In this document: positions 6,183-14,049 of the stretch, piece after piece
Layout: the number at the start of each line of letters is the position of its first letter
Numbering within the stretch: the stretch's first letter is position 1
DNA from: CAYZFD01 sp964477735
Lineage (GTDB): Bacteria > Bacteroidota > Bacteroidia > Flavobacteriales > Flavobacteriaceae
Length of the DNA stretch: 17,656 nt
Direction: 5' to 3'
Assembly: GCA_964477735.1 (NCBI GenBank)
Contig: CAYZFD010000031.1
Span: 1-17,656, forward strand
Translations under genes and position numbers: made by a program
The notes under the pieces: model-generated
Seen by the model: the letters and a program-made list of their open reading frames with translations, nothing else
Told to the model about the DNA's origin: nothing
Database searches by the model: none

Positions 6183-8123
6183 ATGATTCAAATTACCTTG
6201 CCCGACGGCAGTATCAAAACCGTAGCTTCTGGAACCACACCCCTAGCGGTAGCACAGTCCATTAGCGAGGGATTAGCCCGACAAGTATTGTCTGCCCAAT
6301 ACAACGGACAAACTGTTGAAGTGACTACTCCACTCACAGAAGACGGAAAATTGGTGCTGTTTACATGGACCCAAAAAGAAGGAAAAAAAGCTTTTTGGCA
6401 TTCCTCTGCACACGTATTGGCACAAGCTTTGGAAGAATTGTACCCAGGGGTAAAACTCACCATTGGGCCAGCTATCGACAATGGTTTTTACTATGATGTT
6501 GATTTTGGCACACATGCGATTTCGGACAAAGAGCTCCCAGCCATCGAAAAAAGAATGTTGGACATTGCACGTGAAAAATTTCCTTTTCAGCTAAGGGCTG
6601 TTTCTAAAAAAGAGGCGCTAGCCTACTATCAAAAACAATCCAATCCCTACAAAACGGAGTTGATCGAAAACTTAGAAGATGGGCAAATTACTTTTTGTGA
6701 TCATGCTTCCTTCACAGATCTCTGCCGTGGGGGTCATTTGCCTCACACAGGATTTATCAAAGCAGTAAAATTGCTCAATGTGGCAGGTGCCTACTGGCGA
6801 GGCGACGAAAATAAGCCTCAACTCACACGCGTATATGGCATTTCATTCCCCAAACAAAAAGAACTCACTGAATATTTGGCCCTCATTGAAGAAGCCAAAA
6901 AAAGAGACCATCGAAAATTGGGTAAAGAATTAGAACTATTTACTTTTTCTCAAAAAGTTGGACAAGGGCTACCACTCTGGCTGCCCAAAGGAGCAGCACT
7001 AAGAGAGCGCTTAGAAAACTTTTTGAAAGCCGCCCAAAAGAAAGCAGGTTATGAACAGGTAGTTTCGCCCCACATTGGTCATAAAGAACTCTATGTCACC
7101 TCGGGGCACTACGAAAAATATGGTGCCGATAGCTTTCAACCCATACACACCCCCGCCGAAGGCGAGGAGTTTTTGCTGAAACCCATGAATTGTCCGCACC
7201 ACTGCGAAATGTATAACAGCAAGCCATGGAGCTATCGTGAACTCCCAAAAAGGTATGCCGAATTTGGAACCGTATATCGTTATGAGCAAAGTGGTGAACT
7301 CCATGGCCTCACCAGGGTGCGAGGATTTACCCAGGACGACGCCCACATTTTCTGTATGCCCGATCAACTCGATGAAGAATTTAAGAACGTCATTGATCTG
7401 GTCTTGTATGTTTTTGGTTCGTTGGGTTTCGAAGATTTTACAGCCCAAGTTTCCCTTCGAGATCCCGATCAACCCGAAAAATATATAGGATCGGATGAAA
7501 ACTGGAAAAAAGCCGAAGCGGCTATTCTAAGCGCCGCCAAAGAAAAAGGCCTGAATTATGTGGTCGAAACCGGCGAGGCTGCCTTTTACGGACCTAAACT
7601 AGATTTTATGGTTAAAGATGCCCTGGGGCGTAGTTGGCAATTGGGCACCATTCAAGTAGATTATAATTTACCCGAACGTTTTAACCTCACCTATAAAGGA
7701 AGCGACAACGAATTACACCGCCCCGTCATGATTCATCGTGCTCCCTTCGGAAGTATGGAAAGATTTGTAGCCATTTTAATCGAACACACAGGCGGAAACT
7801 TCCCCCTCTGGCTAACCCCTACACAAGTGAGCATTCTTTGCGTGAGCGACAAATATGAAAAATACGCCAAAAAAGTTTCAGAATTCTTAGAAAATAACGA
7901 AATTCGCGCCCTTGTCGATAACCGAAGTGAAACGGTAGGAAAAAAGATTCGGGAAGCCGAATTGAATAAAATACCTTTCATGCTGATTGTTGGAGAACAA
8001 GAAGCTGCCGATGATTTGGTTTCGGTACGACAACACGGAGGTGCAGACCTAGGCGCCATGAACTTGGCCTCTTGTTTGCAATTTCTGAAAGAAGAAGTTC
8101 AAAAAACTGTTCAAACTGTTTAA
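6183..8123 (+). CDS. thrS: Threonine-tRNA ligase
   Basis: This is a class II aminoacyl-tRNA synthetase that charges tRNA-Thr in the cytoplasm and edits mischarged Ser-tRNA. The 646-residue protein has the full bacterial architecture. A TGS domain spans about residues 1-61. The editing domain has HSSAH (H73, H77) and CRGGH (C181, H185), equivalent to the E. coli editing-site residues. The catalytic core has PMNCPHH with zinc ligand C337, then H388 in DDAHIF and H518 in MIHRAPFGSMERF. The anticodon-binding domain is at about 540-640. The ATG at 6183 follows AAGGA at a suitable distance. It is the first gene of the classic thrS-infC-rpmI-rplT operon; the infC start lies 16 bases after its stop. 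All key residues are present. Confidence 0.98.
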   Translation: MIQITLPDGSIKTVASGTTPLAVAQSISEGLARQVLSAQYNGQTVEVTTPLTEDGKLVLFTWTQKEGKKAFWHSSAHVLAQALEELYPGVKLTIGPAIDNGFYYDVDFGTHAISDKELPAIEKRMLDIAREKFPFQLRAVSKKEALAYYQKQSNPYKTELIENLEDGQITFCDHASFTDLCRGGHLPHTGFIKAVKLLNVAGAYWRGDENKPQLTRVYGISFPKQKELTEYLALIEEAKKRDHRKLGKELELFTFSQKVGQGLPLWLPKGAALRERLENFLKAAQKKAGYEQVVSPHIGHKELYVTSGHYEKYGADSFQPIHTPAEGEEFLLKPMNCPHHCEMYNSKPWSYRELPKRYAEFGTVYRYEQSGELHGLTRVRGFTQDDAHIFCMPDQLDEEFKNVIDLVLYVFGSLGFEDFTAQVSLRDPDQPEKYIGSDENWKKAEAAILSAAKEKGLNYVVETGEAAFYGPKLDFMVKDALGRSWQLGTIQVDYNLPERFNLTYKGSDNELHRPVMIHRAPFGSMERFVAILIEHTGGNFPLWLTPTQVSILCVSDKYEKYAKKVSEFLENNEIRALVDNRSETVGKKIREAELNKIPFMLIVGEQEAADDLVSVRQHGGADLGAMNLASCLQFLKEEVQKTVQTV

Positions 8124-8139
8124 TTAAAAAGAAGAAGTT

Positions 8140-8691
8140 ATAGCCATACGTAGAAAAAGAAGCAGGGGACCTGCTCGAGTCATTAAGGAAGATCAACACC
8201 GAATAAACAAAAATATTCGGGCCCAAGAAGTGCGCCTTGTTGGAGACAATGTAGAAGTGGGCGTTTATCCCATTTCCAAGGCGATCGCTTTGTCACAAGA
8301 ACTCGAGCTTGATTTGGTGGAGATTTCTCCCAAAGCCGAACCGCCTGTTTGTAAAATCATGGATTATAAAAAATTCTTATACGAACAGAAAAAGCGTGAA
8401 AAAGTGCTCAAGTCCAAAGCCAGCAAGGTCACCATTAAAGAAATCCGTTTTGGCCCACAGACTGACGAACACGACTACGAGTTTAAGAAAAAACACGCCA
8501 TTAAGTTTTTGCAAGAAGGTGCTAAGCTAAAAGCCTTTGTGTTTTTCAAAGGCCGCTCCATCATCTTTAAAGAGCAAGGACAAATTTTGTTGTTACGCCT
8601 AGCCCAGGAGCTCGAAGACTATGGCAAGGTAGAGCAACTTCCAAAATTAGAAGGAAAGCGCATGATTATGTTCATAGCGCCCAAAAAATAA
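8140..8691 (+). CDS. infC: Translation initiation factor IF-3, probable ATA start
   Basis: IF-3 binds the 30S subunit, prevents premature 50S joining and checks start-codon pairing. No ATG is in frame at the right place. The conserved N-terminal sequence AIRRKRSRGPARVIKEDQH is readable from an ATA codon at 8140-8142, with the in-frame stop TAA at 8125-8127 limiting any further extension. The GTG at 8230 would delete about 30 conserved residues, including the start of the N-domain (INKNIRAQEVRLVGDN). From ATA the protein is 183 residues, matching E. coli IF-3 (180). The N-domain contains LDLVEISPKAEPPVCKIMDYKKF; the C-domain contains VTIKEIRFGPQTDEHDYEFK and ends GKRMIMFIAPKK. GAAGAAG just before ATA could serve as ribosome-binding site. 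A rare start is the known basis of infC autoregulation in E. coli (AUU). The gene is certain; the exact start is inferred. Confidence 0.95.
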   Translation: MAIRRKRSRGPARVIKEDQHRINKNIRAQEVRLVGDNVEVGVYPISKAIALSQELELDLVEISPKAEPPVCKIMDYKKFLYEQKKREKVLKSKASKVTIKEIRFGPQTDEHDYEFKKKHAIKFLQEGAKLKAFVFFKGRSIIFKEQGQILLLRLAQELEDYGKVEQLPKLEGKRMIMFIAPKK

Positions 8692-8720
8692 CAAGCGAGA
8701 AATTAAAAACCTAAGAAGCA

Positions 8721-8918
8721 ATGCCTAAAATGAAAACAAAATCTAGTGCCAAGAAGCGATTTAAGCTGACAGGAACTGGAAAAATCAAAAGAAAGCATGC
8801 GTTTAAGAGTCATATTTTGACAAAAAAATCTAAAAAGCGCAAGCTCAAACTCACTCACGGTACTTTAGTGCACGACAGTGATACCAACAGCATCAAGGAA
8901 CAATTGCGTTTAAAATAA
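8721..8918 (+). CDS. rpmI: 50S ribosomal protein L35
   Basis: This is a small, very basic large-subunit protein of 65 residues, which is the usual length. The start MPKMKTKSSAKKRFKLTGTG and the core KRKHAFKSHILTKKSKKRKLKL are diagnostic. It begins 29 bases after infC, within the translation operon. Its last codons and stop form the left half of the first of three hairpins that fill the gap before rplT (see the regulatory entry). Confidence 0.97.
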   Translation: MPKMKTKSSAKKRFKLTGTGKIKRKHAFKSHILTKKSKKRKLKLTHGTLVHDSDTNSIKEQLRLK

Positions 8919-8987
8919 TTCCTTGACGGTTCAAGTTTAAGTTTAACCCTGAAGTAGTGCCTAAAAGTGTTTAAAACCGCCTGCTTC
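8893..8987 (+). promoter_or_regulatory. Three consecutive hairpins in the rpmI-rplT spacer
   Basis: The 85-base spacer can form three stems in a row. TCAAGGAA (8893-8900) pairs with TTCCTTGA (8919-8926) around the rpmI stop. GGTTCAA (8928-8934) pairs with TTTAACC (8942-8948) with one mismatch. GAAGTAG (8951-8957) pairs with CTGCTTC (8981-8987) with one wobble, enclosing a small TAAA/TTTA stem. There is no T run, so these are not terminators. A role in L20 autocontrol or RNA processing is possible; such control is known for this operon in other bacteria, but at other places. Confidence 0.4.
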
Positions 8988-9003
8988 AAAAAAATGAAAC
9001 ATT

Positions 9004-9348
9004 ATGCCAAGATCAGTTAATTCAGTAGCGTCTAGAGCCCGACGCAAAAAGGTGCTCAAAATGGCCAAAGGATATTTCGGACGTAGAAAAAACGTTTGGA
9101 CAGTGGCCAAAAATGCTGTTGACAAAGCGATGCTCTATGCCTATCGTGATCGTCGCAACAAAAAGCGAAGCTTTCGCGCCCTTTGGATCACAAGAATCAA
9201 TGCAGGCGCCCGTCAACACGGCATGTCTTATTCGGAGTTTATGGGTAAAGTGAATGCCGCCAATATCGATCTAAACCGTAAGGTTTTGGCAGATTTGGCC
9301 ATGAATCATCCCGAAGCTTTTAAGGCTATTGTGGATAAAATAAAATAG
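9004..9348 (+). CDS. rplT: 50S ribosomal protein L20
   Basis: L20 binds 23S rRNA and is essential for early assembly of the large subunit; in several bacteria it also represses its own operon. The 114-residue length is normal. Visible signatures are MPRSVNSVASRARRKKVLKMAKGY at the start, then GRRKNVWTVAKNAVDKAMLYAYRDRRNKKR, LWITRINAGARQHGMSYSEF, and a C-terminal helix LNRKVLADLAMNHPEAF. The ATG at 9004 is the family start. It is the last gene of the thrS operon, 85 bases after rpmI, and is followed by a strong terminator. Confidence 0.98.
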   Translation: MPRSVNSVASRARRKKVLKMAKGYFGRRKNVWTVAKNAVDKAMLYAYRDRRNKKRSFRALWITRINAGARQHGMSYSEFMGKVNAANIDLNRKVLADLAMNHPEAFKAIVDKIK

Positions 9349-9371
9349 ATAACTATCGCTTGTCATTGAAG

Positions 9372-9402
9372 AAACCTGCTCTTTCCGAGCGGGTTTTTTT
9401 TT
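9372..9402. terminator. Bidirectional terminator between rplT and dnaB
   Basis: A 10-bp stem, AAACCTGCTC (9372-9381) with GAGCGGGTTT (9387-9396) and one wobble pair, encloses the loop TTTCC. T's follow on the plus strand to 9402. On the minus strand the stem is followed by TTTCTTC, so it may also end dnaB transcripts. It sits between convergent genes, two bases from the dnaB stop. Confidence 0.85.
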
Positions 9403-9403
9403 G

Positions 9404-10930
9404 CTAAAAGGGCATGTCATCGTCGTCGTCACCAAAAACATCACTGGGGTTGCCCTGAGGCAAATTGATGTTTGAAGGATCTTGACCGCCTGCATTCATC
9501 TTTGACGGAAACTCGAAAGGGGTGTCAAAAGTGTCGAGATTTTCGAACTTTCCTAAATGCCCAACAAATTTCAATCGGATGTTTTCTAAACCTCCATTTC
9601 GGTGTTTGGCCACAATAAATTCGGCCTGGCCTTGCGAAGGCGTGCGTTCTTCGTCATCCCACTCATCAATTTTATAATATTCTGGTCGATATATAAAGGA
9701 TACGATGTCGGCATCTTGCTCAATTGCACCAGATTCTCTGAGGTCGGAGAGCAAGGGTCTTTTGCTTCCCCCACGTGTTTCGACCGCTCTTGACAATTGA
9801 GAAAGGGCAATTACAGGCACATCAAGTTCTTTAGCCAAGGCTTTTAAGTTTCTAGAAATGGTAGAGATTTCTTGTTCACGATTGCCATTTTTGTTGTTGG
9901 TGCTGGCGGTCATCAACTGAAGATAATCTACAAATATTAGCTTGATGCCATGTTGAGAAGATAGTCGGCGTGCTTTGGCACGAAGGTCAAAAATAGATAA
10001 GGAGGGTGTGTCATCAATAAAAAGCGGAGCACTTTCGAGTGCTGAGACTTTCACATTCAGCTGCTCCCATTCATGTTTTTCAAGTCGGCCTGTACGAAGT
10101 TTTTCTGATGACAGTCCTGTCTCTGAAGAGATCAAACGGGTGATGAGCTGCACTGAGGACATTTCGAGTGAAAAGAAGGCGACAGGAATGTTTTTGGCCA
10201 CTGCAATGTTTCGCGCCATAGACAAGGTTAGGGCCGTTTTTCCCATCCCTGGCCGTGCCGCTACAATGATGAGATCACTGGGTTGCCATCCTGAGGTGAG
10301 CTTGTCTAAATCTGTAAACCCTGATGGCACTCCGCTAAGCCCCTCTTTGTTGGCAATTTCTTCTATTCTTTTTTTGGCTTGGATCACCAAGTTCTGAGCA
10401 GATTCGGTTGATTTTTTGATATTTCCTTGGGTTACATCATAGAGTTTAGACTCGGCCTTGTCGAGCATTTCAAACACATCTTGGGTGTCATCGTAGGCGT
10501 CTTCTATGATCTCTCCCGAGATCTTAATTAAGCTACGCTGAATGAATTTTTGCAGTATGATTCGGGCATGAAACTCGATGTGTGCCGAGGAAGCCACGCG
10601 CTGAGAAAGCTGTACCAAATAAAAATCTCCCCCAACCTGGTCAAGTTTAGCATCCTTGCGCAACTGGGCAGAAACAGTCATCAAATCTATGGGTTCTGCT
10701 TTTTCAAACAAATGGGTTATGGCCGAATAGATATGCTGATGCGCTTCTTTATAAAAAGCTTCAGGTTGTAGAATATCAATAACAGTATCTACACCCTTTT
10801 TGTCAATCATCATGGCGCCCAACACGACTTCTTCTAGGTCGAGTGCCTGAGGGGGCATTTTACCTTTCTCAAAAGAAATAATTTGGCCACTTCTCGAAGT
10901 GGAAGACGATAAAGATGATGCTTTTTCCAT
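9404..10930 (-). CDS. dnaB: Replicative DNA helicase DnaB with acidic DDDDDMPF tail
   Basis: This is the hexameric helicase that unwinds the replication fork and works with DnaG primase. The 508-residue protein has an N-terminal domain at about 28-135 (PPQALDLEEVVLGAMM), a linker helix, and a RecA-like motor. Walker A is ARPGMGKT (225-232, K231) and Walker B is LIFVDYLQLM (331-340). SQLSRAVETR and LLSDLRESGAIEQDADIV are further DnaB motifs, and FIVAKHRNG contains the arginine-finger region. There is no intein. The last about 40 residues are a low-complexity linker ending in GDDDDDMPF, which looks like the C-terminal tip of single-stranded DNA-binding protein. The ATG lies at 10928-10930 on the minus strand. 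The gene is downstream of accA on the same strand, about 116 bases away, with a possible terminator between. No clear promoter was recognised upstream. Confidence 0.98.
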   Translation of the reverse strand: MEKASSLSSSTSRSGQIISFEKGKMPPQALDLEEVVLGAMMIDKKGVDTVIDILQPEAFYKEAHQHIYSAITHLFEKAEPIDLMTVSAQLRKDAKLDQVGGDFYLVQLSQRVASSAHIEFHARIILQKFIQRSLIKISGEIIEDAYDDTQDVFEMLDKAESKLYDVTQGNIKKSTESAQNLVIQAKKRIEEIANKEGLSGVPSGFTDLDKLTSGWQPSDLIIVAARPGMGKTALTLSMARNIAVAKNIPVAFFSLEMSSVQLITRLISSETGLSSEKLRTGRLEKHEWEQLNVKVSALESAPLFIDDTPSLSIFDLRAKARRLSSQHGIKLIFVDYLQLMTASTNNKNGNREQEISTISRNLKALAKELDVPVIALSQLSRAVETRGGSKRPLLSDLRESGAIEQDADIVSFIYRPEYYKIDEWDDEERTPSQGQAEFIVAKHRNGGLENIRLKFVGHLGKFENLDTFDTPFEFPSKMNAGGQDPSNINLPQGNPSDVFGDDDDDMPF

Positions 10931-11005
10931 GCCACCAAATTACATAAAAAAGGGTTTCAAAGGGCCTGATTTGAAAGCCGTTTTGCCTAAAAAAACCAAC
11001 AGAAA

Positions 11006-11037
11006 ATTGTTGATAACTAGATTTTTTTGTTAACAAT
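11006..11037 (-). terminator. Possible terminator after accA
   Basis: On the minus strand ATTGTTAAC (11037-11029) can pair with GTTA plus ACAAT (11017-11006) with a three-base bulge, around an A-rich loop. The stem is followed by TTTTCTG and, a little further on, a longer T run. The stem is AT-rich and imperfect, so efficiency is doubtful. Confidence 0.4.
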
Positions 11038-11046
11038 CACAGAAAA

Positions 11047-12032
11047 CTATTCAGCAAACACGCCCATGTTCGAGAACTTGTTGATTCTGTTGGCGACGAG
11101 CGTTGCAGCATCGAGGGGTTGGAGGGTTTCATAAGATTTTAGGATCGCTTTTTTAACGGCCATAAAGGTTTTGTCCCTATCAAAATGGGCACCTCCAAGC
11201 GGTTCTTTAATAATGCCATCAACCAATCCCATTTTTTTCATATCAGTGGCCGTAAGCTTTAAAGCTTTGGCAGCCTGTTCTTTATATTCCCAACTTCTCC
11301 AAAGTATGGAGGAACAAGATTCAGGTGAAATGACGGAATACCAAGTGTTTTCGAGCATGAAAACATGGTCTCCAACGCCAATGCCCAGGGCACCGCCCGA
11401 AGCACCTTCACCAATTACAATAGAAATAATTGGGGTTTTGAGCTTGGCCATTTCGAAAATATTTCTGGCAATGGCTTCTCCTTGCCCACGTTCTTCGGCC
11501 TCCAAACCTGGATAGGCACCAGGGGTATCGATTAGAGTTACAACCGGAATGCCAAACTTTTCGGCAGACTTCATCAGTCTTAGGGCTTTTCGATAGCCTT
11601 CGGGATTGGCCATGCCGAAATTTCGATATTGGCGGGTTTTGATGTTATAGCCTTTTTGTTGCCCAATAAACATAAAGGTTTGATCTCCTANNNNNNNNNN
11701 NNNNNNNNNNNNNNNNNNNNNNNNNNNNNNNNNNNNNNNNNNNNNNNNNNNNNNNNNNNNNNNNNNNNNNNNNNNNNNNNNNNNNNNNNNGTGTCTCCTG
11801 CTAAAGCTTTTATGTAATCCATAGTGTAGGGACGATTGGGGTGTCTGGAGAGCTGTACTCTTTGCCAAGGGGTCAGGTTTTTGTAAATTTCTTTTTTAGT
11901 TTCAATGAGCTTCTCATTGATTTTTTGACAAGTTTCGCTGACGTCAACATCGCTTTGAGTCCCAATTACTTCACAGTTTTGCAATTGCGCTTCTAATTCT
12001 TTGATGGGCAGTTCGAAGTCAAGATATTCCAT
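11047..12032 (-). CDS. accA: Acetyl-CoA carboxylase carboxyltransferase subunit alpha, interrupted by an assembly gap
   Basis: AccA transfers the carboxyl group from biotin to acetyl-CoA, together with AccD, to make malonyl-CoA for fatty acids. The N-terminal 80 residues (from MEYLDFELPIKELEAQL to YTMDYIKALAGD) lie at 12032-11791, and the C-terminal 213 residues (from GDQTFMFIGQQKGYN) at 11688-11047. The 100 N between them hide the conserved ELHGDR segment. Visible motifs are NFGMANPEGYRKALRLM, DTPGAYPGLEAEERGQGEAIA, and GEGASGGALGIGVGDHV, the oxyanion-hole region. Adding the roughly 24 residues expected across the gap gives about 317, the family length. The two halves are in different frames across exactly 100 N, so the gap size is a placeholder; I treat the gene as intact. 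It lies 45 bases downstream of the EamA transporter gene on the same strand. Confidence 0.93.
11691..11790. other. Assembly gap of 100 N inside accA
   Basis: There are exactly 100 unknown bases. The flanking accA codons are ACn before the gap and nTA after it on the minus strand, so an intact gene needs a gap length of 3k+2; 100 does not fit. By comparison with the family, about 68 bases are expected. Confidence 0.98.
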
Positions 12033-12056
12033 AGAATTGTGGTTACTTTGGTTTTA

Positions 12057-12064
12057 CAAATATA
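12057..12064 (-). promoter_or_regulatory. Possible -7 element for accA
   Basis: On the minus strand the sequence reads TATATTTG, a match to TAnnTTTG, 24 bases before the accA ATG. No TTG was seen at the usual -33 distance. It lies in the short gap after the EamA transporter gene and could give accA its own transcript. Confidence 0.45.
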
Positions 12065-12077
12065 GGAAGTTTGATGA

Positions 12078-12980
12078 TCATAGAGTTGATTTATTCGATA
12101 GGCGTTTGTCTTCTTTAGACTTAAAAACTCCATTGAGCACTACCGAAACCACTACAAGAGCTGTTCCTATATAGAACGCTGGAGAGAGGGTTTTATTTTC
12201 GCCAAAAATTAAGGCGGCTAAAAAGATTCCATAAACAGGCTCCATGTTAATGGCTAGCATCACTGAATAGGGGCTGATGATTTTCATCACCCGAATCGAG
12301 ACAATGAAAGCATAGGCTGTGCAAACTAAGGCCAAGATGAGCAGCCAAATCCAATCATTTTGAGACAATTGGAAGAAATGAGGGGTGAATTGCTGGCCTA
12401 AGAGCAGAAAAACAGTGATCAGCATAGTGCCTCCTAGTAGTTGATAGAACGAAAGTTTTGTGGCCGAGTGTTCCTTAACCAATTTGCCGTTGATGAGTGT
12501 GAAAATCACTGACAATATTATGGAGCAAAAAGCCGACAAAATACCTTCTTGATATTCCCATTGTGTTTGCAAGACAATGAACAACCCCAATACGACCAAA
12601 ACCCCGAATAAGAATTCGTATTTGATGAATTTTCTTTTGTAAAACAAAGGCTCAAAAATAGCTGTTAGCAGGGCACCACAAGACAAAATAGAAAGTGTGA
12701 GCGATACACTAGATACCTTAATGGCGTGAAAAAAAGTAATCCAATGCAAGGCAATGAGCATCCCTGTTCCTAGAAAAAGGAGAAGTTGCTTGAGGGTTAC
12801 TTTTAATGATTTTCGAAAAGAAAGGGCAAACAAACCCACAAAGACCGTGGCCAAACCCATGCGATACCAAACCAAGGGCAAGGCTTCGATGGAAATGAGC
12901 GCACCCAAAATGGCCGTAAATCCAAAAATGATAACGATAAAATGTAGATGCAGGGTTTGGGTTAGTCTATCGTTTGGCAT
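12078..12980 (-). CDS. EamA/DMT-family transporter
   Basis: This is a predicted inner-membrane exporter of the drug/metabolite transporter superfamily with two EamA repeats. From the ATG at 12980 (MPNDRLTQTLHLHFIVIIFGFTA) it has 300 residues and about ten hydrophobic segments, the standard size and topology. The first repeat includes FGFTAILGALIS and LVWYRMGLA; the second includes ACTAYAFIVSIRVMKIISPYSVMLAINMEPVYGIFLAALIFGE, the typical end of an EamA repeat, followed by a basic tail KSKEDKRLSNK. A longer reading from 13178 is open but its extra part is out-of-frame coding sequence of the upstream permease, so I reject it. The gene overlaps the end of the permease gene by 14 bases, pointing to one operon with tgt. 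The substrate cannot be told from sequence. Confidence 0.88.
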   Translation of the reverse strand: MPNDRLTQTLHLHFIVIIFGFTAILGALISIEALPLVWYRMGLATVFVGLFALSFRKSLKVTLKQLLLFLGTGMLIALHWITFFHAIKVSSVSLTLSILSCGALLTAIFEPLFYKRKFIKYEFLFGVLVVLGLFIVLQTQWEYQEGILSAFCSIILSVIFTLINGKLVKEHSATKLSFYQLLGGTMLITVFLLLGQQFTPHFFQLSQNDWIWLLILALVCTAYAFIVSIRVMKIISPYSVMLAINMEPVYGIFLAALIFGENKTLSPAFYIGTALVVVSVVLNGVFKSKEDKRLSNKSTL

Positions 12981-14049
12981 AGCGCAACAGGAATAAAGCC
13001 AAAATGGCAAAAAAGAAAAAGGGTAACCAGGCACCCACTGCAGGGGACAGTCCAGATTTGTCAACCAACACCTCAAAAATCTTATCAAAAAAGATGTAGG
13101 TGAAAGCCATGACGATACCAAAGGCAAGATTGATGCCCATGCCCCCTCTTCTTTTAAAAGAGGCCACAGAAACTCCAATCAATGTGAGAACAAAGGCAGA
13201 AAGTGGCAAACTCCAGCGTTTATGTCTCACCAACAAATGGTTGTTGATGAGTGGAGATCCACTGTTGCGTTCACTTTCGATGAATTCGTTTAATTCAAAA
13301 AAATCAAGCGTTTGAGACATGTAAGTGACGGGAGAAAGTTCCTCTATCGAAAAAGAAAAAAGTGTGTCGAGTCGTGGTTTAGACTCTAAAATTTCTTGAT
13401 CATCTTCAATGGTTCGCTTAAAATAGTTTGTAAGCCGATAGATGCTGTCTGAGGCTACCCAACGAATGTTTCGGGCCGTAATTTTAAACTTCAGTTGTTG
13501 TTCTTGAAAACGCTCGTAGGAAAAATTTTGAGCCATTTTTCGGTTGGGGTTATAATTGCTCACATAGACAAAATCTTGTTCGTCAATTTGCTTGTTGAGG
13601 TTGTTTGTGGTGCGATCTTTTTGTGTTCTGGTCAAATATTGGTAGTGGAATTCATTGAAACGCTTATTGGTTTTGGGCACTATAAACATCCCTGCAATAA
13701 AGGCGAAAACACTAATAATAGTCGCCGCAATCATAAAAGGTCTGAGATAGCGATTGAATGCAATCCCTGAGCTAAGCATGGCAATCACTTCGGTGTCTTT
13801 GGCCATTTTAGAAGTAAACCAAATGACAGATAAAAAAAGAAAGATGGGAAAGAGCATGTTTCCAAAAAACCAAACAAAATCGAAATAGTACCAGAGCACT
13901 TCGTTTAGGGGGGCGTCGTTTTCCTTGATGTTGTCGATTTTTTGAGACAAATCGACAAGGATGCCAATGGGAATAAAAAGCAACAACATTACCAAAAAGG
14001 TTCCGATATACTTTTTAACAACATAGCGATCAAGGATACTGAGTTTCAT
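12967..14049 (-). CDS. LptF/LptG family permease (lipopolysaccharide export)
   Basis: This is a membrane subunit of the Lpt ABC exporter (YjgP/YjgQ family), which pulls lipopolysaccharide from the inner membrane towards the periplasmic bridge. The 360-residue protein starts MKLSILDRYVVKKYIGTFL and has three membrane helices in the N-terminal third (about 15-33, 60-80, 100-123). A large periplasmic beta-rich domain follows at about 125-280, and three more helices lie near the C terminus (about 282-360). KDTEVIAMLSSGIAFNRYLRPF, between helices 2 and 3, is the family coupling region. I chose the ATG at 14049 because it overlaps the tgt stop as ATGA; an upstream extension would only read tgt in another frame. 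Whether it is LptF or LptG cannot be settled by eye, and only one of the pair is in this window. Confidence 0.9.
   Translation of the reverse strand: MKLSILDRYVVKKYIGTFLVMLLLFIPIGILVDLSQKIDNIKENDAPLNEVLWYYFDFVWFFGNMLFPIFLFLSVIWFTSKMAKDTEVIAMLSSGIAFNRYLRPFMIAATIISVFAFIAGMFIVPKTNKRFNEFHYQYLTRTQKDRTTNNLNKQIDEQDFVYVSNYNPNRKMAQNFSYERFQEQQLKFKITARNIRWVASDSIYRLTNYFKRTIEDDQEILESKPRLDTLFSFSIEELSPVTYMSQTLDFFELNEFIESERNSGSPLINNHLLVRHKRWSLPLSAFVLTLIGVSVASFKRRGGMGINLAFGIVMAFTYIFFDKIFEVLVDKSGLSPAVGAWLPFFFFAILALFLLRYAKR

Noticed and set aside
8954..8971. Tiny frame GTG CCT AAA AGT GTT TAA (MPKSV) resembling the start of rplT
   Set aside because: Only about 10 of 18 bases match the rplT start, it has no clear ribosome-binding site, and it lies inside a hairpin; probably chance.
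10931..11046. dnaB promoter
   Set aside because: TAATTTG on the minus strand is one base short of the TAnnTTTG pattern and the TTTG upstream is at a short spacing; not good enough to call.
12981..13178. N-terminal extension of the EamA transporter to 366 residues
   Set aside because: The extra part lies in the coding sequence of the permease in another frame, and the family starts at the MPND region; 300 residues is the normal length.
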